Assembly (NCBI GenBank): GCA_035549015.1
Contig: DASZRW010000015.1
Coordinates: forward strand, 1-64,000
Length of the DNA: 64,000 bases
From: JAFDZV01 sp035549015
GTDB taxonomy: Bacteria; Bacteroidota; Ignavibacteria; OLB7
Direction: 5' to 3'
The translations under genes and the position numbers were made by a program. The notes below the pieces were generated by a model. The model did not search any database and was not told where the DNA came from. It worked only from the letters and a program-made list of their open reading frames with translations. Below, piece after piece: positions 9,573-17,584 of this stretch. The number at the start of each line of letters is the position of its first letter. The first letter of the stretch is position 1.

Positions 9573-10412
9573 ATGGGGAAGACCATCGCTCTCACTGTGC
9601 TCGACAATATCGAGATCGCAACTCCCTGCACCGCGAGCTGGGAGGAGATGACCGGCAACGACCAGACCCGCTACTGTTCACACTGCAGTCTCAATGTCTA
9701 CAACCTGTCCGCGATGACGCGTGAGGAGGCAACCGGCATCATCGCCGGTGCCGAGGGGCGCGTCTGCGTCCGGCTCTATCGCAGAACCGACGGCACGGTG
9801 CTGACGCAGGACTGCCCCACCGGCCTTCGCGCGGCGCGCCAGCGCGTCTCCCGTTCGGTCCGCAACATCGCCGCCACCGCCGCAACACTCGTGGCCGGGA
9901 TGTTCGGCCTCGGCACCCGGCAGGCGTGGGCCCAGGGGGGAGTATCGGCGCGCGTCGTGATGGGAGGAGTGGGGAGATCCGTACATGTGGAGCCGGAGGA
10001 ATCGAAGACGAAGCGCGATACTCTCCAGGCGACGAAGGACACGAACGCGGTCGACAACTCACGCACGATGATCATGGGGGAGATGGCGATCAGGCCTGTC
10101 GATACCGCGTCCGCGCCGATGAAGGCGGAGCCGCTGAAGGTTGAACCGGTGAAGGTTGAACCGGTGAAGGTTGAACCGGCAGTGACGAGGCCCGTGACGA
10201 TTGAGCCCACGCTCGAGGAACCGGTTGTGATCGAGCCGTTGAGACCCAGGCTGTTGAGGACCGAGCCCGAGGTTTCTGAGCCGGTTCTCGTGATGGGCGG
10301 GATGGTTGTAGCAGGCGGGCCGGATGCGGAATCGAAGGATCAGACGGAGGAGCCGGCGTGCGATTCGGGTGAGCCAGTTGTGGATGATATCATCGGGCCG
10401 GACATCCGATAG
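9573..10412 (+). CDS. Cys-motif membrane protein with VEP-repeat tail, 279 aa
   Basis: Residues 15-85 carry the arrangement PCTASWEEMTG ... RYCSHCSLNVYNLSAMT ... GRVCVRLYRR.DGTVLTQDCP. I know this as a recurrent, uncharacterised domain in Bacteroidetes, Acidobacteria and Verrucomicrobia; the CxxC and paired Cys suggest metal binding. A hydrophobic segment follows (about residues 95-115, IAATAATLVAGMFGL), so the Cys domain is probably cytoplasmic and the tail outside the membrane. The tail is acidic, Pro-rich and contains tandem KVEPV units. AAGAGGA precedes the ATG. A fragment of a sister copy is at 6530-6643. Function is unknown. Confidence 0.75.
   Translation: MGKTIALTVLDNIEIATPCTASWEEMTGNDQTRYCSHCSLNVYNLSAMTREEATGIIAGAEGRVCVRLYRRTDGTVLTQDCPTGLRAARQRVSRSVRNIAATAATLVAGMFGLGTRQAWAQGGVSARVVMGGVGRSVHVEPEESKTKRDTLQATKDTNAVDNSRTMIMGEMAIRPVDTASAPMKAEPLKVEPVKVEPVKVEPAVTRPVTIEPTLEEPVVIEPLRPRLLRTEPEVSEPVLVMGGMVVAGGPDAESKDQTEEPACDSGEPVVDDIIGPDIR
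10134..10178 (+). repeat. in-gene tandem repeat, 15 bases x 3
   Basis: Three near-perfect copies of GTGAAGGTTGAACCG (the first begins CTG) lie inside the 9573-10412 gene and encode repeated KVEPV. The unit is a multiple of three, so copy-number change would alter the length of the extracytoplasmic tail without breaking the frame. Confidence 0.8.
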
Positions 10413-10792
10413 CCTGCGCGCACCGCGGCGATAACTGCATCCGGCGGAACAATGCCACTCCGCGTGGGCGAGTCAGTGTGCATGATTGGCTTCTTCTGCC
10501 AGCCGACTGTGTTCCAGCCCCCAACGCTCCGCGCGTACCGGGCGCTGCAGCTTGCCGCTCCGACTTCGCCGATGATCGTTTTCCTCGACGCCGAAGCGTG
10601 CGCCCGGAGGATTGGCGCCGTTCGCGGAACGTATCGTACTGCGAGGTATATGAAGGTGCAACGGCGGGAGATACAGAGATCCCGCCGTTGCCGTTGCGCG
10701 TTCTTGCATCACGTGGCGCAGCGCCATATGTTCGGCCGTGCCGGTTGCGCACACGGGTCCCTCCCCTCCTCTTCAATCCAACCAAGGCTGCC
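10413..10792 (+). other. intergenic region with one strong hairpin
   Basis: The only clear structure in this 380-base gap is an 11-bp perfect stem, CAACGGCGGGA at 10659-10669 and TCCCGCCGTTG at 10680-10690, with a 10-base loop. It may end the transcript of the gene at 9573 or lie in the leader of the gene at 10793. No T-run follows and no promoter could be assigned. Confidence 0.5.
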
Positions 10793-12334
10793 ATGACTCC
10801 AGCGATTACCAATGTGGTTGTTGTGATGTTCGAGAACCGCTCGTACGACAACGTGCTCGGCATGCTCTACAATTCGAGCTACCCGGCGCCATACAACCAG
10901 GCGCCCTCCGGGCAGGCCGATCTCCAGGGCCTTAGCGGATCGGAGTCGAATCCCAATCCGAACGGGAACCCGATCACCGTTGCGCCCGCGGTGAACAACC
11001 CGAACGCGAAACCGCCGGTGCTTGCCACCGCCATCCCAACGGCCGATCCCGGGGAGCCGTTCATGGACATGGCACAGCAGATTCTGGGGCTCGAGAATCG
11101 GCCGACCGATGGGAACCCCTACGCGGCGGGCGCCGGAACGTACGGCATGATGGGCGGGTTCGTGGCGAACTACCTGCTGCAGGGGAACAATCCGGTTCCC
11201 GAGGAGATCATGATGTACATGACCCCGGAGCTAATGCCGGTGACCGCCTTCCTGGCGAACAACTACATGGTCTGCGACGAGTGGTTCGGATCGATTCCAA
11301 CGCAGACCTTCGCCAACCGGCTCTATTCGCTCTGCGCCGATTCCGGGACGTGGGCAACGGATCTCTTCGATCATACCTACAGCTACATCAACGACTCCGA
11401 GTATTTGGGTGTGCCAAGCACCGATCCGCTCTACAAGGCGAAGGCGGTCTACAACGACAAACCGCCCGCGCTTACCGCTCCCTCGCAGATGCTCGATCTT
11501 CCAAGCGTATTCGCGCAGCTGGATGCCGTGCTTGGCGTTACGCAGCAATCGGGGAGCGGGCCGGACTTCCCAAGTTGGAAAGTATACTTCCATGATTACT
11601 CCCTCACGGCCAACCTGCTCCAGTATGTCAAGACACAGTTCCTCAGCAGCACCAGCCTGAACATCGGCCAGTACGACAACTCGGACTACACTTCCAGCAC
11701 CACGCATCTTGCCAACAGGAACTTCACCACGTTCGCGGAGGATCTGGCCGCCGGGACGCTGGCATCGTTCACGCTGATCGAGCCGCGCTACAGCAACAAC
11801 TACTCGGGTGCGGCCACAGGCAACCAGGGGAACAGCAATCATCCCGGCCTGCAGGGATATCCTCCGCTTACAGCCGGGACGGGGCAGATCGACACATACT
11901 ACGGCGAGCTGCTGCTGCTGGATATCTATACGCAGCTTCGCAACAGCTCCTACTGGCCGGGAACGCTCCTCATCGTCACCTACGACGAGCATGGAGGCTG
12001 CTACGATCACGTCCCGCCGGTCATGGGGATGGTGCCTCCGTCGCCGAGCACACCGAATACCTTCACCGGCTTCGACTTCACCGTCTCCGGCCCGCGCGTT
12101 CCCACGCTGGTGATCTCGCCGTTTGCTCAGGCCGGCAGCGCGCTCCGCGCTCCCTCCGGTTCAACGTTCGATCATACCTCCATCATCAGGACGCTGTGGG
12201 ATTGCTTCAACCTTGGGTGCAACGGGACTGTGAGCATCACCGCCCGCGATGCCGCCGCCGCATCCATCGTTCCTGCGCTCAGCTCCAGCGCGGTGAACAG
12301 CACGGGAGTTCCGCCAACGCCTTCGCATCCGTAG
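10793..12334 (+). CDS. phosphoesterase family protein (phospholipase C / acid phosphatase type), 513 aa
   Basis: Contains the hallmarks of the bacterial phospholipase C/AcpA phosphoesterase family: ENRSYD at residues 14-19 (metal site and nucleophile region), PTQTFANR in the middle, TYDEHGG at 396-402 and FDHTS at 459-463. Known relatives hydrolyse phospholipids or phosphomonoesters, mostly in the periplasm or outside. Here translation from ATG 10793 starts straight at the catalytic domain (PAITNVVVVMFENRS), with no signal peptide; in-frame upstream codons do not encode one either. This is unusual and shared with the transglutaminase-like and GH18-like proteins nearby. An internal insertion rich in Asn/Pro/Gly lies between residues 25 and 90. 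Confidence 0.85.
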   Translation: MTPAITNVVVVMFENRSYDNVLGMLYNSSYPAPYNQAPSGQADLQGLSGSESNPNPNGNPITVAPAVNNPNAKPPVLATAIPTADPGEPFMDMAQQILGLENRPTDGNPYAAGAGTYGMMGGFVANYLLQGNNPVPEEIMMYMTPELMPVTAFLANNYMVCDEWFGSIPTQTFANRLYSLCADSGTWATDLFDHTYSYINDSEYLGVPSTDPLYKAKAVYNDKPPALTAPSQMLDLPSVFAQLDAVLGVTQQSGSGPDFPSWKVYFHDYSLTANLLQYVKTQFLSSTSLNIGQYDNSDYTSSTTHLANRNFTTFAEDLAAGTLASFTLIEPRYSNNYSGAATGNQGNSNHPGLQGYPPLTAGTGQIDTYYGELLLLDIYTQLRNSSYWPGTLLIVTYDEHGGCYDHVPPVMGMVPPSPSTPNTFTGFDFTVSGPRVPTLVISPFAQAGSALRAPSGSTFDHTSIIRTLWDCFNLGCNGTVSITARDAAAASIVPALSSSAVNSTGVPPTPSHP

Positions 12335-12362
12335 GGGAGCCACCTCGAACTTGAAGTGGGAG

Positions 12363-12455
12363 CCGTTCAGGATTGCCGGGAATCTCTACTACGTTGGGAG
12401 CAGAGGACTTGCAAACTATCCGATCGCTACTCCGAGCGATCAAATCCCGATCAGC
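12363..12455 (+). pseudogene. fragment of the B3 metallo-beta-lactamase gene found at 35835
   Basis: About 93 bases encode PFRIAGNLYYVGSRGLANYP followed by IATPSDQIPIS. The intact metallo-beta-lactamase gene at 35835-36740 has PFRIVGNLYYVGSRGLANYL and IATPEGHILIN in its N-terminal part. Only this short segment is left; upstream and downstream sequence does not continue the homology. It is therefore a relic of a duplicated or exchanged gene. Confidence 0.75.
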
Positions 12456-12771
12456 CGTAGGCGGGTACTTGTTGCGTTGGCCGGGAGTTGTACTCCCGGC
12501 CCTTCCAGAACCGAATCATTCCAACGTTCGACACTCCGGTACTTCCAGAACATGGCTGGGCGCCGGGGTGTTTTTTGTTTCGGCGTGCCGCGGCATTCGG
12601 TAGTGCCGGCGGGCGGCGGTATCGGAGCACGGCCGAATCTGGTTGAGATACAGGAAGCGGAGAGCATGGGGAACCGCGGCCGGGCATGTATGTTGCGCCG
12701 CCCCGTGCAGGAGAGTTGTACACGGTACGTTGCAGGTTGGTATGTGGTCGAGTCTTGAAGGAGAGCAGCCG
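12456..12771 (+). other. intergenic region with a perfect hairpin
   Basis: GGCCGGGAGT (12479-12488), loop TGT, ACTCCCGGCC (12492-12501) is a perfect 10-bp stem resembling the hairpin at 36886-36910. A T-run (GTTTTTTGTTT, about 12570-12580) follows 70 bases later. The rest has no supported gene. GAAGGAGAG at about 12757-12765 is the ribosome binding site of the VOC gene. Confidence 0.45.
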
Positions 12772-13176
12772 ATGAGCATCGAGGTACGTGGGGTTTGTGC
12801 ATTGCTGCAGGTGTTCGACATGCCGGCATCGGTCTGCTTCTATCGAGACGTGCTCGGATTTGCGATCGTCTCCACGTCACCGCGTGACGGGGATCAATTC
12901 GATTGGGGATTGCTTCGATTGGGAGAGGCGGAGCTCATGCTCAACACCGCGTATGAACAACCTGATCGTCCTGCCGGGCCGGATGCAGATCGGGCAGCCG
13001 CGCACGCGGACACGACGCTCTACTTCGGCTGTCCGGACGTCGATGCGGCGTATCGTCATCTGAAATCTCATGGGATCGATGTGAAGCCACCGACAGTCGC
13101 CCCCTACGGCATGAAGCAGGTATATGTCAGCGATCCCGACGGATACGTTCTCTGCTTTCAATGGCAGGTGGAATGA
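12772..13176 (+). CDS. VOC superfamily protein, 134 aa
   Basis: A single VOC domain: EVRGVCALLQVFDMPASVCF opens the first beta-alpha unit, FYRDVLGF follows, and VSDPDGYVLCFQW closes the second module. The pattern fits glyoxalase/bleomycin-resistance-like proteins of unknown substrate. GAAGGAGAG 7 bases before ATG 12772 defines the start. It stands alone, with no partner gene close by. Confidence 0.85.
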   Translation: MSIEVRGVCALLQVFDMPASVCFYRDVLGFAIVSTSPRDGDQFDWGLLRLGEAELMLNTAYEQPDRPAGPDADRAAAHADTTLYFGCPDVDAAYRHLKSHGIDVKPPTVAPYGMKQVYVSDPDGYVLCFQWQVE

Positions 13177-13412
13177 CAACGGCATGCAGGCGCCCGGCCT
13201 GGTTGCGGCTGCACATCCGGACGAATGAGCGCGCAGAGCATGGCACGCGCGCCGGGGAGAACGAGTACCCACGGGGAGGGGTGCACCGACATGTACTGTC
13301 GCATCGCACTCCGATTCATCACCTTGCACCTCGATAACACAACCCTCCGCAACGGCCGCCGTGCACACGATGGCGGCTTCACTGAGTTGCTTCATCATAT
13401 CCGGAGGATACC

Positions 13413-13556
13413 ATGAATGCATCCACCATTCTTCGGCGGCATCTGTATGCCGCGTTGTTTCTCGCAGTCGCGCTCGCATGGACGCAACCTGCGGCCCATG
13501 CGCAGCAGTTCCTGCCATGTGTCTGCAATTACTTCACGCAGGAGGTGGAGCGGTGA
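13413..13556 (+). CDS. small secreted peptide, 47 aa
   Basis: Short gene with a GGAGG ribosome binding site at 13402-13406. It encodes a classic signal peptide (charged RRH, then LYAALFLAVALAW, cleavage near AHAQ) followed by only about 16 residues containing two Cys (LPCVCNYF). A strong hairpin 19 bases after the stop supports a discrete transcript. It could be a genuine small exported peptide, or the 5' end of a truncated secreted protein gene. Confidence 0.6.
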   Translation: MNASTILRRHLYAALFLAVALAWTQPAAHAQQFLPCVCNYFTQEVER

Positions 13557-13574
13557 ATTGTCGTGCATGTTGAA

Positions 13575-13598
13575 CGGCCCCGGGCACGCCCGGGGCTG
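13575..13598 (+). terminator. GC-rich hairpin after the 47-aa secreted peptide
   Basis: GGCCCCGGG, loop CACG, CCCGGGGCT, with flanking C/G pairs. It has almost the same core as the hairpin at 9394-9421 and comes just after a stop codon, which fits a transcript 3' end. Confidence 0.55.
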
Positions 13599-13717
13599 TA
13601 CGTTATCGGGATCTTCACTTCCACCTCTTCACTTGCCGGAACAACCGCACACGGTTATGTTGCCGCCCCATCCCCTACCCCCTCGGCGAAACATCCAAAC
13701 CAACAGAGAGGAACACA

Positions 13718-14593
13718 ATGTCCAGTACCCGTATCGCGCTCTACATCGGCAATGAGATGTATCCCGGCTCCGGCTCCGATCCCGCCTCCACCGTCACAAC
13801 ACTGCAGGGGAGCCCGCTCACCAGCCCCATTCTCAGCCTCCTGAATCAAAGCGCCCAGAACCCGAGCCAACTGGTCTACAACGATGCGTCGAATCCGGTT
13901 TTCGATACCTCCGGCAACTACATCGGCAGCAGCGATTGGGCCGGCTATATCTCCGACCTGCGGAACGGAGGGAGCGTCCAGGAGATCTATCTCTCCTTCT
14001 CCACCAACGGCACGGAGTACATGGCCGATCTGATCGGGAGCAACCCGGGCGCTGCCGCCAGCATCCTTTCGTACATCAGGAAGGACCTCGGGTTCGACGG
14101 CGTCGATCTCGATTATGAGGGGGGCGACTTCTCCTCCTCCTCTCCGATGTACACCCTCGCCAAGGCGGCGGTCTCGGCAGGGCTGAACGTTACCGCCGCT
14201 CCGTATTACGACATGTCCGGCTGGGCCTCCTGGGTCACCTATGTGCAGGGCCTTGGCGGCACCGTCGCCTGGCTGAACCTGCAGTGTTACGCCGGGGGAA
14301 AGTCCAACAACCCCGGGACCTGGCTGGGCATGGGGAACCCGAACGTCCCGATCGTCGCCGGCAGTTGCAAGAGCTGCGGCGGCCCGCAGACCACCTGCTC
14401 ACCGGACGACATGCAGAAGCTCTTCACGCTCTGGCGGACGGGACAGGGATCGGTCTCGCAGATGTGCTGGGACGGCACGCCGAACACGCAGCCGCAGGCG
14501 ATTGGCGGCGGGTTCATCTGGGCCTACTCCAGCATTGCAGGAGCGCAGTTCATGGACTATATGAACGCCATGGCGACGGGATTGGGAGTGTAG
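13718..14593 (+). CDS. GH18-like (chitinase-fold) protein, 291 aa
   Basis: The motif FDGVDLDYE at residues 126-134 matches the DxxDxDxE signature of glycoside hydrolase family 18, with Glu134 as the expected proton donor. The preceding strand VQEIYLSFS and the following segments (LNVTAAPYYD, VAWLNLQCYAGG, GGGFIWAYSS) fit a TIM barrel. Family members cleave chitin or GlcNAc-containing glycans, or act as lectin-like pseudo-enzymes. GAGAGGAAC precedes the ATG. There is no signal peptide, which is unusual for a chitinase and repeats the pattern of the phosphoesterase and transglutaminase-like genes. Confidence 0.75.
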   Translation: MSSTRIALYIGNEMYPGSGSDPASTVTTLQGSPLTSPILSLLNQSAQNPSQLVYNDASNPVFDTSGNYIGSSDWAGYISDLRNGGSVQEIYLSFSTNGTEYMADLIGSNPGAAASILSYIRKDLGFDGVDLDYEGGDFSSSSPMYTLAKAAVSAGLNVTAAPYYDMSGWASWVTYVQGLGGTVAWLNLQCYAGGKSNNPGTWLGMGNPNVPIVAGSCKSCGGPQTTCSPDDMQKLFTLWRTGQGSVSQMCWDGTPNTQPQAIGGGFIWAYSSIAGAQFMDYMNAMATGLGV

Positions 14594-14681
14594 AAGCTTC
14601 CACCATGAATCGCTGCACGGCCTGCAGGCAAAGGATTGCCGGCCGTTGTTGATCGACGCTGCGGTGGTGAGGTTATCGAAG

Positions 14682-14715
14682 ATGGAGTACGTCGCCACGA
14701 GGCGACGTACTCCAT
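14682..14715 (+). terminator. perfect 15-bp hairpin
   Basis: ATGGAGTACGTCGCC, loop ACGA, GGCGACGTACTCCAT pair over 15 bases without mismatch, 90 bases after the GH18-like gene. No T-run. The remaining gap to 15086 shows no supported gene. Confidence 0.6.
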
Positions 14716-15086
14716 GAATGCGCGCTGCCCTCCGGCGACAACCGCCCTTCCCGGGCACCATGGATACCGTAGGTGTGCGCGGAGCCGCACTCCCTGCATA
14801 CCACTGCCGGAAGGCGGTATGCTCGAAGACGACGGAAGCGTACCCGCACTACGCCGGTGCTGATGCCGTCACTGTTGCTCTCGCTCGCATGCTCCGCTTG
14901 GAAATCATTGGCTCCGTGGAGCGGCACGCGCGGCGAGGTATATTCGCCGCACGTGACGTTCGCTCGCGTGGAGCTCCGGAACCGCATCGATGTTCTATGT
15001 TGAGGCGTGCCGTGCGGGAGTTGCGCGCGGTATAGCGCAGGTTACTACGTAGGCAGGCGGAGACCGAAAACAAAGGAGATACACAG

Positions 15087-15548
15087 ATGGCCAAAGTGAC
15101 ACCGTTCCTGATGTTCAACGACCAGCTCGAAGCTGCCATAGCATTCTACACCGCGACGTTCCCGGACTCTGAGATCAAGAACGTCGCTCGCACCGGCAAG
15201 GACGGCCCAATCACTTCCGCCGAATTCATTATCGGTGGTCAGTTCTTCATGGGCTACAATGGCGGCCCGTATTTCAAGTTCTCCGAAGGTATCTCGCTCT
15301 TTGTGGACTGTAAAGACCAGGAAGAAGTTGACGAGTACTGGAACAAACTCATCAGCGCCGGCGCAACCCCATCGCAGTGCGGCTGGATCACCGATCAGTT
15401 CGGCATCACGTGGCAGATCGTTCCGAGACGTTTCATGGAGCTCATCGGCGACAAGAACCAACAGAAGGTACAGGCGGTGATGGAAGCGATGATGAAGATG
15501 GTCAAGCTCGACGTGGCGGCACTGGAAAAAGCATACGATGACGCATAG
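15087..15548 (+). CDS. PhnB-like VOC family protein, 153 aa
   Basis: PhnB/3-demethylubiquinone-type VOC protein: VTPFLMFNDQLEAAIAFYTA at the start, SAEFIIGGQFFMGYNGGP in the middle, and the typical SAGATPSQCGWITDQFGITW segment, ending with an amphipathic helix after MMKMVKLD. Such proteins are single-domain, often dimeric, of unknown substrate; they are frequent passengers of integron cassettes. An attC-like site follows 30 bases after the stop. AAAGGAG lies upstream of the ATG. Confidence 0.9.
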   Translation: MAKVTPFLMFNDQLEAAIAFYTATFPDSEIKNVARTGKDGPITSAEFIIGGQFFMGYNGGPYFKFSEGISLFVDCKDQEEVDEYWNKLISAGATPSQCGWITDQFGITWQIVPRRFMELIGDKNQQKVQAVMEAMMKMVKLDVAALEKAYDDA

Positions 15549-15578
15549 CAGACCAAGGCGGTGCTTGCCGGCTGCCCC

Positions 15579-15638
15579 GCCCGACAACGGCATGCAGCGG
15601 ACGGCGCTTCGCGCTGCTATTGATGCCGGGCGTTGGGC
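15579..15638 (+). other. attC-like integron recombination site 1
   Basis: GCCCGAC at the left and GTTGGGC at the right form the R''/R' pair (one mismatch to RYYYAAC). Inside, CGGCAT pairs with ATGCCG and GCAGCG with CGCTGC around a short loop, giving the imperfect palindrome of attC (59-base element) sites. Length is 60 bases. It lies between the PhnB-like gene and the YciI gene, exactly where a cassette attC should be. Confidence 0.75.
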
Positions 15639-15683
15639 CGTACGCACGCTTCACGGCCGCCGTCAATTTCCAGGAGGAGTACC

Positions 15684-16025
15684 ATGGCCAAATACCTGAT
15701 CTCTTTTCCAAGCGCGGCAATGGTTGTGCCTGATAGCGAATGGGATGCGGTAGGGCGCGACGCGCATGCGGTGATTGATGAGGCAAAAGCCGCCGGTGTC
15801 TACGTCTTCGGCGGCGGAATCGACGAAGGCGTACCCCCCGTGCTTGTCTCGGCTGACGGCACGGTTGCAATGGGTGGCTATCCTTGGGCGCCCACGCTCG
15901 ACGGCGGCTTCACCGTGTTGGAGCTCCCTTCGCGCGACGAGGCCGTTGCGTGGGCGGCGCGTATCGCCAGGGCCTGTCGGTGCGACCAAGAACTGCGCGT
16001 CTTCGGGTTCGACCCACAATCCTAA
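15684..16025 (+). CDS. YciI/DGPF-like protein, 113 aa, in a complete gene cassette
   Basis: YCII-related protein (AKYLISFPSAAMVVPDSEWD at the start; SADGTVAMGGYPWAPTLDGG; DEAVAWAARIARACRCDQEL). These small dimeric alpha-beta-barrel proteins commonly accompany ECF42 sigma factors, and an ECF42 gene lies 190 bases downstream. AGGAGGAG precedes ATG 15684. The gene is bounded by attC-like sites at 15579-15638 and 16056-16110, so it forms a complete integron-type cassette. The canonical DGPF motif is modified here. Confidence 0.85.
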   Translation: MAKYLISFPSAAMVVPDSEWDAVGRDAHAVIDEAKAAGVYVFGGGIDEGVPPVLVSADGTVAMGGYPWAPTLDGGFTVLELPSRDEAVAWAARIARACRCDQELRVFGFDPQS

Positions 16026-16055
16026 GGGCGACACTGAAATGGCGCGGCAAGTGCG

Positions 16056-16110
16056 GCCTAACAATTCATTCAAGCAGATGCCGCTTCGCGGCGCAGCTCC
16101 ACCGTTGGGC
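16056..16110 (+). other. attC-like integron recombination site 2
   Basis: GCCTAAC at the left and GTTGGGC at the right match RYYYAAC and GTTRRRY. Between them AATTCATTCAAGC and a GCCGCTTCGCGGC hairpin reproduce the well-known attC pattern. Length is 55 bases. It starts 31 bases after the stop of the YciI gene. Confidence 0.85.
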
Positions 16111-16175
16111 AGACGATACACATCACACATGATGTCGAGACCCGGGTATCGACACTCCGGAACATGGAGCCTCAC

Positions 16176-16217
16176 ATGAGAACGCTCACGATCATCGAAC
16201 ACATCTTGCCGGCATGA
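16176..16217 (+). pseudogene. 13-codon remnant of a DHFR/RibD-like gene start, coupled to the sigma gene
   Basis: ATG 16176 encodes RTLTIIEHILPA and stops at 16215-16217, overlapping the ATG of the ECF42 gene as ATGA. The peptide looks like the beginning of a dihydrofolate-reductase-family protein (usual form RTLTIIEHISLDG). A related start (RTLRIIQHISLDGPMQ) occurs before the truncated ECF42 copy at 17970-18125. It may now serve only as a translational leader for the sigma gene. Confidence 0.5.
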
Positions 16218-17509
16218 GGGATGTGACCAAGACGATCGAGGCCGTTTGGAGGATCGAGTCCACCCGGCTCATCGCCGCGATTGCGCGTGTCACCCGCGAC
16301 ATCGGCATTGCCGAGGAGCTGTCCCAGGACGCCTTCGTGACCGCGCTGGAACTCTGGCCCGAGGAGGGGATCCCCGAGAATCCCGGAGCATGGCTCATGA
16401 AGGCGGCGAAGCGGCGCGCCATCGACTGGCTGCGGCGCGGCCGCATGCTCGTGCAGAAGCACGAAGAAATTGCCCGCGAACTGGAATGGCAACAGCAGCA
16501 GCTTGGCGACGCGTTGGAGCAGTCGCTGGATCAGGTGATCGATGATGATGTGCTGCGGCTCATGTTCACCGCATGCCATCCGGTGCTTGCGGTGGAAGGA
16601 CGCATCGCGCTCACGCTGCGGCTGCTCGGCGGCCTCACTACGGCGGAGATCGCCCGCGCCTGGCTTGTGCCCGAGAAGACGATGGGGCAGCGGATCTTTC
16701 GCGCCAAGAAGAAGCTCTCGGAAGCCAACATCCCCTTCGAGACGCCGTCCGGAGACGAGCTGCGCCGCAGGGTGGAGTCGGTGTTACTGGTCGTCTATCT
16801 GATTTTCAATGAGGGGTACGCCGCGACGTCGGGAGAGGAGTGGATGCGGGCTGCACTTTCTGACGAGGCGCTACGGCTTGGCCGCATGCTGGCGCAGCTG
16901 CTCCCCGACCAATCCGAAGTTCACGCGCTTCTTGCGTTGATGGAGTTGCAGGCATCGCGCACTGCTGCGCGTCGGGGAAAAGAGGGCGAAGCAGTTCTGT
17001 TGCCGCACCAGGACCGATCCCGGTGGGACTACATGCAGATCCGGCGGGGGATGAGCGCGCTCGAACAGGCGCAGGAACTGGGCGGCGGCGAGAAACCCTA
17101 CGCGTTGCAGGCAGCCATTGCCGCATGTCACATGCGCGCCCGCACCGCCGAAGAGACGGACTGGGGCCGCATCGTCCTGCTCTACGATGCCCTGCTGCAA
17201 CTCACTCCATCGCCGATCGTGGCACTCAATCGCGCGGTCGCCGTCGGCATGGTCCACGGCCCGGCCGCGGGACTCGATGCACTCGACGCAGCCGCGGCCC
17301 TTGCCGGCAACTCCGCGCGAGCCGGCTACCATCTCTTTCCCAGCGTTCGCGGAGACCTGCTGATGAAGCTGGGCAGGCTTTCCGAGGCGCGTGAAGAAAT
17401 CCAACGCGCCATCGCGATGACCAGGAATCTGCGGGAACGGGAACTGCTCGAGAACAGACTGAAGCAGTTGGAGATTCCCGACAACAAAAATTTCCCCGGT
17501 GGCTTGTAG
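16214..17509 (+). CDS. ECF42-type RNA polymerase sigma factor with C-terminal TPR-like extension, 431 aa
   Basis: Residues about 10-75 form sigma region 2 (ESTRLIAAIARVTRDIGIAE, LSQDAFVTALELW, IDWLRRGR). Residues about 115-170 form region 4 (ALTLRLLGGLTTAEIARAWL, then MGQRIFRAKKKL). The long C-terminal part has helix pairs resembling TPRs, including ALNRAVAVGMVHGPAAGLDA. This layout is that of ECF group 42, which lacks a classical anti-sigma factor and is regularly encoded next to YciI/DGPF proteins. Here YciI genes flank it on both sides (15684, 17585). The ATGA overlap with the 16176 micro-ORF suggests coupled translation. The probable targets are the neighbouring small genes; that is inference. 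Confidence 0.92.
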   Translation: MRDVTKTIEAVWRIESTRLIAAIARVTRDIGIAEELSQDAFVTALELWPEEGIPENPGAWLMKAAKRRAIDWLRRGRMLVQKHEEIARELEWQQQQLGDALEQSLDQVIDDDVLRLMFTACHPVLAVEGRIALTLRLLGGLTTAEIARAWLVPEKTMGQRIFRAKKKLSEANIPFETPSGDELRRRVESVLLVVYLIFNEGYAATSGEEWMRAALSDEALRLGRMLAQLLPDQSEVHALLALMELQASRTAARRGKEGEAVLLPHQDRSRWDYMQIRRGMSALEQAQELGGGEKPYALQAAIAACHMRARTAEETDWGRIVLLYDALLQLTPSPIVALNRAVAVGMVHGPAAGLDALDAAAALAGNSARAGYHLFPSVRGDLLMKLGRLSEAREEIQRAIAMTRNLRERELLENRLKQLEIPDNKNFPGGL

Positions 17510-17540
17510 AATTCCGGTCCGGCCGTTCGTTGTGTAGTGA

Positions 17541-17561
17541 CGGCGGGTAGGGAACCCGCCG
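17541..17561 (+). terminator. hairpin between the ECF42 and YciI genes
   Basis: CGGCGGGT, loop AGGGA, ACCCGCCG: 8 paired bases, 31 bases after the sigma gene stop and just before the YciI ribosome binding site. It could attenuate read-through or stabilise the mRNA end. Confidence 0.4.
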
Positions 17562-17584
17562 GAAGGATTACTACAGGAGAAAAC

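Noticed and set aside
13180..13260. Possible fourth attC-like site after the VOC gene at 12772
   Set aside because: ACAACGGCATGCAG resembles the left half of attC site 1, but no matching GTTRRRY right half or palindrome follows.
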